Below are positions 29,801 through 35,844 of a DNA stretch of 35,844 bases, one piece after another. Position 1 is the first letter of the stretch. The number at the start of each line of letters is the position of its first letter. The stretch covers positions 1-35,844 of the forward strand of contig UQOJ01000016.1 in NCBI GenBank assembly GCA_900542635.1. The letters are read 5' to 3'. Origin of the DNA: an uncultured Collinsella sp. (GTDB taxonomy: Bacteria > Actinomycetota > Coriobacteriia > Coriobacteriales > Coriobacteriaceae). The notes below the pieces were generated by a model that did no database searches, was not told the DNA's origin, and saw nothing but the letters and a program-made list of their open reading frames with translations. Both the position numbers and the translations under genes were made by a program.

Positions 29801-31681
29801 ATGCTCAATAATCACGAGGTCAATCTAACCGACGAGGAGGCTGCCGCCGAGGTCGCCCGCGTCGCGAAGACCTACCCCGTGGTGCGTTTGCTGTCGGCCG
29901 ATCAGATTAAGAGCGAGCCTAACTGCCTGCTCGCCGGCAATCGGTGCCCTTGTCTGCGTCAGTCGAGTCTTGAGGCCTTGGCAGGTTCCGATGATGTATC
30001 GGAGCAGCTGCTCAATGATGGTACCGAGTACCGCGCTCGCCTGCGTCCTCTGAAAGTCGAGGGCGAGCCTCACGTCCTGCTGATGGTGCGTCCGATCGAT
30101 GAGCAAGAGGCTGCAGAAGAGGACCTCGTCTACACCGACGTGCTGACGAGTGTGCGCAATCGCCGATATTACGAGGAAAAGCTCCGTAGCGCCCGCATGA
30201 ATGTCGGCGTTGCGGTGATCGACCTTGATGATTTTAGGGTCTTCAACGATACGTGTGGCCGTCATGCCGGCGACCTTGCGCTCGGTGCTGTGGCGACAGC
30301 CATACGCAGCGGAATTCGTTCGACTGACGAGCTCGTACGCTATGGCTGCGACAAGTTTGTGGTCGTCATGCCCAATATTCCCTCCGATGACTTCACCCGT
30401 CGCCTGCATCAGGTGTCCGATGCCGTTCATGCCACGATTGTTCCGGGCCATGAGTACGTGAGCTTGACGGCATGTGTTGGTGGCGTTCGCATTCATGGCG
30501 AGACGGTCGATGAGGGCGTTGGCCGCGCTGTCCAGTTATTGAGCCGCGCTAAGGCAAAAGCCGGTACGGTCGTGACCGATGCCGATTCCATCGAGGCCTT
30601 CCAAAGCGAAAAGCCTTTGGTGCTTATTGTCGATGACTCCGAGATGAACCGAGCCATTCTCAACGAGATGCTCAAGGACGAGTATTGCATCCTCGAGGCC
30701 GATAACGGTCGTGCGGCGCTCGACATGGTCGACCGCTATGGCGATGAGTTGTCGCTCGTGCTGCTGGATATTGTCATGCCGGGCATAAGCGGCTTCGAGG
30801 TGCTGGCCGATCTTTCGTGCCGATCGGGTATCGACAATCTGCCTTTCATCATGATTTCGAGTGAAGATTCCGATGATATGGTTCTGCGCGCGTACGAGCT
30901 GGGCGCCTCGGACTATATCAACCGCCCGTTTGATTCCCGTGTCGTGCGTCGCCGTGTAAGCAACACCATCCGCCTATACGCCAAACAGCGCCGCCTGACG
31001 AGTTTGCTGTCCCAGCAGTACAACGAGCGCGTCAAGAACAGTCGCATGCTCATCGACATCATGGCCGGCGTCATGGAGCTTCGCAACGGCGAGAGCGGCA
31101 GGCACGTTACGAACATCGAAAAGCTGACCGAGCTGCTGCTTGACTGTCTGGTCCAGCGTAGCGGCACGATCTCCCTCGACAATGAGGAACGCTCCACGAT
31201 TGCCCTGGCTTCGGCGCTGCACGATATCGGCAAGATGGCGATTGACGATGCGATTCTCAACAAGCCCGGACGCCTTACGCCCGAGGAGTTCGAGATTATG
31301 AAGACGCATACCACGATCGGCGCCGACATGTTGCTTGAGCTGGGCCGCCATCACGTTGGCAATGCGCTTATGGAATATGCGTACCAGATTGCGCGTTGGC
31401 ATCACGAGCGCTGGGACGGCAAGGGTTATCCCGATGGCCTTAAGGGCGACGAAATTCCCATTGCCGCACAGGTGGTTTCGGTGGCTGACGTGTACGATGC
31501 GCTGACGAGCGTGCGCGTGTACAAGGACGCTATCCCGCACAAGGAGGCGATCCAGATGATCCTGGATGGTAAGTGCGGTACCTTTAACCCGCTGCTGCTC
31601 GATTGCCTGCTCGAGGTGCAAGACCAAATTGCCGAGACGTTGGCACGCCCCGCCGACGTCGTCGCGTTTCCCACGATTTAG
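29801..31681 (+). CDS. c-di-GMP phosphodiesterase-type protein: PAS-like, degenerate GGDEF, REC and HD-GYP domains
   Basis: A 626-residue cytoplasmic signalling protein. Residues 1-105 look like a worn PAS-type sensor with a cysteine cluster (Cys42, Cys49, Cys51 in NCLLAGNRCPC). A GGDEF domain follows (about 110-265), but its signature reads RYGCDKF (180-186), so cyclase activity is unlikely. A receiver domain spans about 272-390, with VDDS, the phospho-acceptor Asp323 in LLDIVMPG, and Arg instead of the usual Lys in INRPF. An HD-GYP domain (about 420-600) has HDIGK (His474, Asp475) and HHERWDGKGYPDG, complete for a c-di-GMP phosphodiesterase. ATG29801 has AGGAAGGG upstream. An HPt gene follows after 23 bases, suggesting phosphorelay control of the REC domain. 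No histidine kinase is in the window. Confidence 0.9.
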   Translation: MLNNHEVNLTDEEAAAEVARVAKTYPVVRLLSADQIKSEPNCLLAGNRCPCLRQSSLEALAGSDDVSEQLLNDGTEYRARLRPLKVEGEPHVLLMVRPIDEQEAAEEDLVYTDVLTSVRNRRYYEEKLRSARMNVGVAVIDLDDFRVFNDTCGRHAGDLALGAVATAIRSGIRSTDELVRYGCDKFVVVMPNIPSDDFTRRLHQVSDAVHATIVPGHEYVSLTACVGGVRIHGETVDEGVGRAVQLLSRAKAKAGTVVTDADSIEAFQSEKPLVLIVDDSEMNRAILNEMLKDEYCILEADNGRAALDMVDRYGDELSLVLLDIVMPGISGFEVLADLSCRSGIDNLPFIMISSEDSDDMVLRAYELGASDYINRPFDSRVVRRRVSNTIRLYAKQRRLTSLLSQQYNERVKNSRMLIDIMAGVMELRNGESGRHVTNIEKLTELLLDCLVQRSGTISLDNEERSTIALASALHDIGKMAIDDAILNKPGRLTPEEFEIMKTHTTIGADMLLELGRHHVGNALMEYAYQIARWHHERWDGKGYPDGLKGDEIPIAAQVVSVADVYDALTSVRVYKDAIPHKEAIQMILDGKCGTFNPLLLDCLLEVQDQIAETLARPADVVAFPTI

Positions 31682-31704
31682 TTTGACCAAAGGAGTTTTA
31701 ATCC

Positions 31705-32061
31705 ATGATTTCCATGCGTGAGGCGTATGAGAAAATCGGCGCTAATTATGAAGACGCGTGCGCTCGGCTGATGGGCGAGGAAATGCTTGCCCGCTTTGCC
31801 CTCAAGTTTTTGGATGACGAGAGCATGGACAAGCTGGAGGCTGCCATGGCGGCGGGAGACGCCGAAGGTGCGTTTATGGCAGCGCACACGCTCAAGGGCG
31901 TGAGCCAGAACCTGGGATTCGATAATCTGTACGAGCCGGCGGTCGTGGTGACCGAAGCGCTGCGCGGCGCCGATGCCGTTGACGGCGCTCGCGAGGGAAT
32001 GCATGCGTTGCAGCAGCAATATGCGGCTACGATGTCGGCCCTGCGCGAGGCGGCCGAATAA
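31705..32061 (+). CDS. Histidine phosphotransfer (HPt) domain protein
   Basis: A 118-residue single-domain HPt protein that relays phosphate between a kinase-receiver and a final response regulator. The phosphorylatable histidine is His61 in MAAHTLKGVSQNLGF, the typical 'AHxLKGxxxxLG' helix. The rest is a helical bundle ending QQYAATMSALREAAE. ATG31705 has AAAGGAG. It lies 23 bases after the REC/HD-GYP gene and is almost certainly co-transcribed, so it probably phosphorylates, or drains phosphate from, the REC domain next door. The long palindrome at 32086-32149 follows and may end the transcript. Confidence 0.9.
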   Translation: MISMREAYEKIGANYEDACARLMGEEMLARFALKFLDDESMDKLEAAMAAGDAEGAFMAAHTLKGVSQNLGFDNLYEPAVVVTEALRGADAVDGAREGMHALQQQYAATMSALREAAE

Positions 32062-32085
32062 GAGCTTGCGAGCCTTGATGACTAT

Positions 32086-32149
32086 GAGAGTGGATAATCT
32101 CCCGTTTTAGGCCCGGTGGTGGCCTCAAAGTGGGAGATTATCCACTCTC
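32086..32149. repeat. Long palindrome after the HPt gene
   Basis: Perfect 18-bp arms, GAGAGTGGATAATCTCCC (32086-32103) and 32132-32149, enclose a small inner stem AGGCC-CGGTGGT-GGCCT. The non-matching sides are GTTTT and CAAAGT. A half copy, AAAATCCACTCTCA, follows at 32165-32178, suggesting a repeat unit rather than a one-off terminator. Confidence 0.75.
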
Positions 32150-32236
32150 GTTCGATACGTGTCCAAAATCCACTCTCACCCCTTCTGATTAGTGAATGGC
32201 CTATGCGCACTGGCGGGGCTTTCCGCATGCAATCCA

Positions 32237-32270
32237 TATCGTTGTTCGATAAACTGTTCGAATAACGATA
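32237..32270. promoter_or_regulatory. 13-bp inverted repeat upstream of the DUF2975 gene (candidate operator)
   Basis: TATCGTTGTTCGA (32237-32249), 8-base spacer, TCGAATAACGATA (32258-32270); one mismatch in 13. It also contains the direct repeat GTTCGA-TAAACT-GTTCGA. It ends 20 bases before the gene start, a position suited to repression, possibly by the XRE protein encoded next. Confidence 0.6.
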
Positions 32271-32290
32271 GAGTCGATGAGGGTGAGTGT

Positions 32291-32851
32291 ATGTCCAACA
32301 GCGTTCAGCGTATGGCCAAGGCGGGCGAAAAAACCAGGAAGCTTGGTTTTTGCATGGCAGCCGTTTTTGCAGGGATGCTCGTCGCTTTTGCTGCGTTGGT
32401 TGTTTACGTGATCTGGTATGCGGTTGCAAACGTTGCTTCTGTCGATTCTTTCGGCGTCGTGACGCTTCTCAATGGCGGGTGCATCGTTATCCCAAGCGGA
32501 CTGTGCCTGGCACTCGTCGTGGGTATTTCGCTTGTCGTTCTGTGTGGGATCAGCCGTAACATCTCGCGAGGCGTCTCGCCCTTTACCAAGACGCATGTGC
32601 GGCTTATCCGTGTTCTTGCGCTTGCCTTTGCTGTTAACGCCGCGGTTTCGCTTATTGGTGCCTACGGATCGGTCAATCTTACCATTGGTGGGCTGGAGCT
32701 TTACGTCGTGCCTCATTCCTTCGTTATTGAGATTTGCCAAGGCGTTGCCTTTGATGCGGGGTCGCTTATCGGCGCGGCTGTCTGTCTGTGTATCTCGGTG
32801 ATCTGGAGTTATGCCTCGCTGCTCCAAGAGCAGTCTGACGAGCTTGTGTAG
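32291..32851 (+). CDS. DUF2975 family membrane protein
   Basis: A 186-residue membrane protein with about four hydrophobic segments (near residues 17-45, 58-88, 105-127 and 150-180), separated by short polar loops including ISRNISRGVSPFTKTHVRLIR. The pattern 'SPF....VRRIR' between TM2 and TM3 and the overall size fit DUF2975, which in Bacillus is encoded next to a YozG-type HTH regulator. The same arrangement is present here: the regulator starts 8 bases after this stop. Function is unknown; the pairing suggests a membrane partner of the regulator. ATG32291 follows GAGGGTGAG. Confidence 0.75.
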   Translation: MSNSVQRMAKAGEKTRKLGFCMAAVFAGMLVAFAALVVYVIWYAVANVASVDSFGVVTLLNGGCIVIPSGLCLALVVGISLVVLCGISRNISRGVSPFTKTHVRLIRVLALAFAVNAAVSLIGAYGSVNLTIGGLELYVVPHSFVIEICQGVAFDAGSLIGAAVCLCISVIWSYASLLQEQSDELV

Positions 32852-32859
32852 GAGGAAGC

Positions 32860-33189
32860 ATGAGCTATCTCATCATCGAGCTTGAGACGCAGCTGCTTAA
32901 GACCGGAAAGACCAGTGCTGATCTGATTCGTGCCACGGGGCATACTCCGGCTAATATTTCTAAGCTAAGAAACGGAAAAATTAAAGCTATTCGCCTTAAG
33001 ACGCTTCTCGATATTTGCGATGAACTTGACTGTCAACCGGGAGATATTATTCGGCGGGTGAGTGAGAAAGAGCTTGAGGAGCTTATTGTTGAGCGTGCAA
33101 AAAATGTCGTGAGACAGATGCGGGATGGCGGAGGCAACGAGGCGTTGCTTCCGACATCAGTCTTCGCTGTCGATTTGAGTGACGAGTAG
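32860..33189 (+). CDS. XRE-family (YozG-like) transcriptional regulator
   Basis: A 109-residue protein with a Cro/CI-type helix-turn-helix in its first 65 residues. LLKTGKTSADLIRATGHTPANISKLRNGKIKAIRLKTLLDICDELDCQPGDII carries the usual 'NISKLRNGK.....TL..IC..L.C.PGDI' pattern. The C-terminal 40 residues are charged, then variable, and may form a dimer or sensor tail. Its ribosome binding site (AGGAGGAAGC) overlaps the stop of the DUF2975 gene, so the pair is one operon. Candidate targets are the inverted repeat at 32237-32270 and the direct repeats before the ABC genes at 33263-33292. Confidence 0.88.
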   Translation: MSYLIIELETQLLKTGKTSADLIRATGHTPANISKLRNGKIKAIRLKTLLDICDELDCQPGDIIRRVSEKELEELIVERAKNVVRQMRDGGGNEALLPTSVFAVDLSDE

Positions 33190-33224
33190 CATAAAGCAAA
33201 CAGCTATAACGAAATATCAGTGTA

Positions 33225-33253
33225 AAGGGACCTGTGTTTAACACGGGTCCCTT
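33225..33253 (+). terminator. Rho-independent terminator after the XRE gene
   Basis: AAGGGACCTGTG (33225-33236) pairs with CACGGGTCCCTT (33242-33253), with one G-U pair. CTTTATTAATT follows. Confidence 0.78.
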
Positions 33254-33262
33254 CTTTATTAA

Positions 33263-33296
33263 TTATCTTGACAAATACAAGTTATCGACAAACAAT
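33263..33296 (+). promoter_or_regulatory. Promoter and direct repeats upstream of the ABC immunity-type operon
   Basis: A perfect -35 TTGACA (33268-33273), a 17-base spacer and AACAAT (33291-33296) form a likely promoter. It overlaps two direct repeats, TTATC-TT-GACAAA (33263-33275) and TTATC-GACAAA (33282-33292), 19 bases apart, a plausible regulator site. The whole leader is strikingly AT-rich against its surroundings. Confidence 0.55.
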
Positions 33297-33334
33297 AACA
33301 ACTAGGAAAAACAATAAAAGAGAAAAGGAACGAT

Positions 33335-34096
33335 ATGAGCAGTTTTGCTATCGAGCAAGACGGGAGGCCAATGAGCGCATCAGCGATAAAGCTATCAAAG
33401 GTGTCAAAGCGCTATGGAAAACGGCGTGTATTGCATGACGTTTCCTTCGAGGTGGATCAGTCTGAGCTTTGCGCCCTTGTTGGTGCAAACGGGGCGGGCA
33501 AAAGCACGCTTATTAAAATAGTGCTGGGCCTCTGTGAGCCATCGTCGGGGAGCGTGGAGCTCTTTGGAGGCAAGTCGAAAAAAGAGCTGAGCCTGATGCG
33601 GAAGCGTGTCGGCTATGTGCCAGATTCATGCGGAGCATACCAATCCCTCAGTGCGGCTGAGAATCTTCGGATTCGATGTGCGGAATGGGGGCTCGATGAG
33701 AAACGTGAGGTTCCTCGCGTCTTGGGCCTAGTCGGGCTGGACGTCGAAGAGAAAAAGAGCGTGAGCAGTTTTTCTCTGGGAATGAAACGGCGGCTGGATA
33801 TAGCTACGGCTTTGTTGGGTGACACTGATCTGCTTATTTTTGATGAGCCAGCAAACGGGTTGGACCCGCTGGGCATCGAGAGTATATGGGCCCTTATCGG
33901 TCGATTGAATCGAGAACAGGGTAAGACCATGCTCATCTCTAGCCATGATTTGGATGAGTTGGCATCGGTTGCAACAAGCTGCCTGTTTCTTCATGACGGC
34001 GAACTGCTGAAAAAGGAATCGATGGACGTCATAAGGGATGAGGCGTCGTCCCTAAAAGAGTATTACAGGCGCTTGATGAAGGCGGTCTCGCTATGA
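33335..34096 (+). CDS. ABC transporter ATP-binding protein, BcrA/LanF type
   Basis: A 253-residue ATPase of the CcmA/BcrA group. Walker A is GANGAGKST (about residues 51-59), the signature-like motif FSLGMKRRLDIATAL (the usual SxGxxxR form of this group), Walker B LLIFDEPANGLDPLG, and the H-loop SSHDLDEL. The Q-loop region is VGYVPDSCGAYQSLSAAENL, with the LSAAENLRI typical of bacitracin or lantibiotic exporters. ATG33335 has AAAGGAAC. The permease gene start overlaps its stop (ATGA), so the three genes form one operon. It probably exports or removes an antimicrobial peptide, but the substrate is not shown. AT content is higher than in the genes before 32000. Confidence 0.9.
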   Translation: MSSFAIEQDGRPMSASAIKLSKVSKRYGKRRVLHDVSFEVDQSELCALVGANGAGKSTLIKIVLGLCEPSSGSVELFGGKSKKELSLMRKRVGYVPDSCGAYQSLSAAENLRIRCAEWGLDEKREVPRVLGLVGLDVEEKKSVSSFSLGMKRRLDIATALLGDTDLLIFDEPANGLDPLGIESIWALIGRLNREQGKTMLISSHDLDELASVATSCLFLHDGELLKKESMDVIRDEASSLKEYYRRLMKAVSL

Positions 34097-34917
34097 AGCG
34101 GGCGATCCATCCCGTAAAGGCAGATATGATGCGTTTGCACAGGATGTTTCCGGCGAAGTTTGGTCTTGCGCTTATGCTGGCGTTCGGCCTTCTCTTCGGC
34201 ATCTTTCTAAAAAACGGAACAACGTTGCTCGCCTTTGGCAATAGCGTTTTTGGGGAGGGTATTGGCTTCTGCTGGAATGTAATTGATCCTTCTGCACCCG
34301 ATGAGTCCCTTGTGCGCAGTGCTTTTGCCGGCACCTCTCTGTTCGTTCCACTCATCGTTTGTCTGGCGATTTTACAGGAGCGCGGCTATGAAGAGGGATA
34401 CCGAATTTCTTCAGCAAGAGGTCTTGCCCGCTTTAACGGGGCTCTGGCACATGTACTTTCGTCTGCTTTAATAATCGGCGCAGCATATAGTGCGCTTTGC
34501 CTTCTTCTGTTTGCAATAGCGATAACACGTGGAGGGCAAAACTATGCGCATAGCATGCTGGCTGCATTTTTGCCTGCGATGATGATCAACGCCGTATTGG
34601 TGATATCGGTTGCGCTGGAGACGGTGACCATCTATCGGATCACGGGCAGCGCTGTATTTAGCGGGGCTGTGGTAATAATCGGATTTGTCATGAGCTTGAC
34701 GCTCTACGGAACTTACCTTCAGACGCCCATACCATCCTTGCGATGGATCTTCCTCCTTCCAGGGCCGTACCTTGGAGTCGGATGTGCCCTTGGGTATAGC
34801 GATATGGGTCAGCTGATACTTCTGGAATATGGCGTGGCAGCCAGCTGTCTATCGGTATTGATTTACGCTCTCGTGAGCTTTCGCGCTGGGGGTGTGCTCA
34901 ATGGCTCGTCAGATTAA
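34093..34917 (+). CDS. ABC transporter permease subunit 1 (ABC-2/lantibiotic-immunity type)
   Basis: A 274-residue membrane protein with about six hydrophobic segments: around residues 22-40, 80-97, 120-142, 155-175, 190-208 and 240-262. The N-terminal MKRAIHPVKADMMRLHRMF and the length fit the LanE/BcrB-like ABC-2 permeases. The start ATG overlaps the stop of the ATPase gene by four bases, so the two are translated together. No sequence motif identifies the substrate. The next permease overlaps its 3' end by 17 bases. Confidence 0.75.
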   Translation: MKRAIHPVKADMMRLHRMFPAKFGLALMLAFGLLFGIFLKNGTTLLAFGNSVFGEGIGFCWNVIDPSAPDESLVRSAFAGTSLFVPLIVCLAILQERGYEEGYRISSARGLARFNGALAHVLSSALIIGAAYSALCLLLFAIAITRGGQNYAHSMLAAFLPAMMINAVLVISVALETVTIYRITGSAVFSGAVVIIGFVMSLTLYGTYLQTPIPSLRWIFLLPGPYLGVGCALGYSDMGQLILLEYGVAASCLSVLIYALVSFRAGGVLNGSSD

Positions 34918-35719
34918 AAGACTTCTCCAGTCAGAATTGAAGCATGTGAGCAAATGGGTGTACGCCTTAATCTTGGTAATTTATGCGTGCATGGTGGCAT
35001 TGCAGCTTAATTCTTTCCCGATGTGGTTCTGTAGCCTCCGTGAGAACAGTTTCTTGGGCTTTTTCCCAGACCCGACGCTTCGGCTATCGGCAGAGGATGT
35101 CCTTCTATTTGGTAATGCAGAGGTCTTTCGCGGTCTGCTGTTCAACGTAGCCCCGTTGGCTCATGCATTGTTCTTTCCGTTCATCGCGGCTTGCATTGTG
35201 CCGCGCTTTGTCAGTTCGGGCTTTATTGAGGAACCGTGGGGGTTGTCGGCGGCTCGGGGAGGGAAGCGGGTGTGCGCTACTGTTGCGCGGGCGATACTGT
35301 CATCCCTCGCCCTTTTGGTCGCGTTTATCCTGTCGAGTGTCGTTTTGTACTGTCTTAACTGCGCAATCGTTCTGGATGCTCAGCAGTATTTCAACCTGCA
35401 TGTATTTTGCTATCGACTTGTTCTTGCTGCCGCTGCCTGCCTTGCATACGTGGTCTCTTGCGTGATCGCTGTTTCCTATTTTGGGTCCGGCTTCGGTCCG
35501 ATTGGCATGCTGTTGCTTGTCAACGTTGTAGCGATCTACATACAGATCGGGGCCAATTCCATGCTTCCGCTTCCAGCCTCGATGCTCATGTGGATTTGTG
35601 GCGTGACCCCGTTGGGGAATAGTCAATGCATTTCGATTCTAATTGACTGCCTAATAAACGTAGCAAGCGTTTTTACCATTTGCTTTACCGTAGACCGATT
35701 GCGGTCGAGATTTCTTTGA
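34901..35719 (+). CDS. ABC transporter permease subunit 2 (ABC-2/lantibiotic-immunity type)
   Basis: A 272-residue membrane protein with about six hydrophobic segments, starting MARQIKRLLQSELKHVSKWVYALILVIY, which matches the LanG/LanE-type layout of a basic N-terminus before TM1. Two permeases next to one ATPase is the LanFEG-like arrangement. ATG34901 is preferred because GGGGG at 34888-34892 is well placed; the in-frame GTG34892 overlaps that site. The pair probably forms the heterodimeric channel. A terminator follows 43 bases after the stop. Confidence 0.75.
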   Translation: MARQIKRLLQSELKHVSKWVYALILVIYACMVALQLNSFPMWFCSLRENSFLGFFPDPTLRLSAEDVLLFGNAEVFRGLLFNVAPLAHALFFPFIAACIVPRFVSSGFIEEPWGLSAARGGKRVCATVARAILSSLALLVAFILSSVVLYCLNCAIVLDAQQYFNLHVFCYRLVLAAAACLAYVVSCVIAVSYFGSGFGPIGMLLLVNVVAIYIQIGANSMLPLPASMLMWICGVTPLGNSQCISILIDCLINVASVFTICFTVDRLRSRFL

Positions 35720-35762
35720 TTGTTTGTGAGGGATAATCATACCGAGCATACCAAATACAGGG

Positions 35763-35792
35763 GGGGCGGGCACCGTGGCTGGTGTCCGCCCC
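35763..35792 (+). terminator. Hairpin terminator of the ABC operon
   Basis: GGGGCGGGCACC-GTGGCT-GGTGTCCGCCCC, a 12-bp stem with one G-U pair, then ATTACAGT. The T-run is weak but the stem is strong and well placed. Confidence 0.65.
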
Positions 35793-35809
35793 ATTACAGT
35801 CTGAAATAG

Positions 35810-35831
35810 GCCATCGATAAATTTCGATGGC
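35810..35831. repeat. Short hairpin near the window end
   Basis: GCCATCG-ATAAATTT-CGATGGC, a perfect 7-bp stem with an AT-rich loop. No gene is seen from 35720 to 35844. Confidence 0.4.
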
Positions 35832-35844
35832 GAGCATTCGGCGC

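Noticed and set aside
32241..32262. LexA box in the GTTCGA-rich palindrome before the DUF2975 gene
   Set aside because: It does not fit CGAAC-N4-GTTCG; the half-sites have the wrong spacing and orientation.

Overview
This window looks like chromosome from a high-GC gut actinobacterium of the class Coriobacteriia, most like Collinsella. That is inferred from protein character, codon use and gene mix; no 16S or marker search could be run. The first 49 bases are not biological: they are an Illumina Nextera i7 adapter (P7 tail, an 8-base index matching N701, and the transposon mosaic end), so genomic sequence starts at base 50.

Layout. 50-3312: a sucrose/fructan locus with the tail of a GH32 enzyme, a PTS EIIBC permease and a complete GH32 hydrolase. 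3583-8313: DegV lipid-binding protein, pyruvate formate-lyase activase, a membrane-anchored beta-lactamase-fold serine hydrolase, MTA/SAH nucleosidase and the ribosome-assembly GTPase EngB. 8572-13866: aspartate-family amino acid genes, thrC-thrB on the minus strand divergent from lysC and asd on the plus strand. 14268-20856: an Ogt-type DNA repair methyltransferase, a divergent CLC transporter, a GyrI-like protein with a LexA-type SOS box upstream, and a MacB/FtsX-type ABC exporter pair. 21395-29589: housekeeping and catabolic genes (phosphofructokinase, Ntn hydrolase, M18 aminopeptidase, D-2-hydroxyacid dehydrogenase, methionine aminopeptidase, COG0731-like radical SAM enzyme, alpha/beta hydrolase). 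29801-32061: a PAS-like/GGDEF/REC/HD-GYP protein and an HPt protein. 32291-35719: a DUF2975 membrane protein, an XRE regulator and a three-gene ABC transporter of bacitracin/lantibiotic-immunity type, AT-richer than the rest.

How the genes fit together. LysC and Asd make aspartate semialdehyde for the threonine branch that ThrB and ThrC finish; homoserine dehydrogenase is not here. EIIBC would import and phosphorylate sucrose for the GH32 hydrolase to split. No tRNA, rRNA, CRISPR array, transposase or phage gene was seen.

The most unusual content is between the genes. The intergenic spaces carry several families of palindromic elements. The most striking are four long composite inverted repeats (near 8393-8577, 9467-9578, 13879-14009 and 21221-21401). 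Their arm sequences are unrelated but perfectly self-complementary, and all four share a conserved, non-palindromic internal loop (TTCCGCA or close variant on one side, AGGAC on the other) around an inner hairpin. A second family has variable stems around a conserved 13-base loop resembling GGGGACAGACTTA. Tandem palindromes (62-bp and 52-bp periods) flank ogt. These look like covarying structured repeats dispersed by an unseen machinery, or reused as transcription-end structures between convergent genes.
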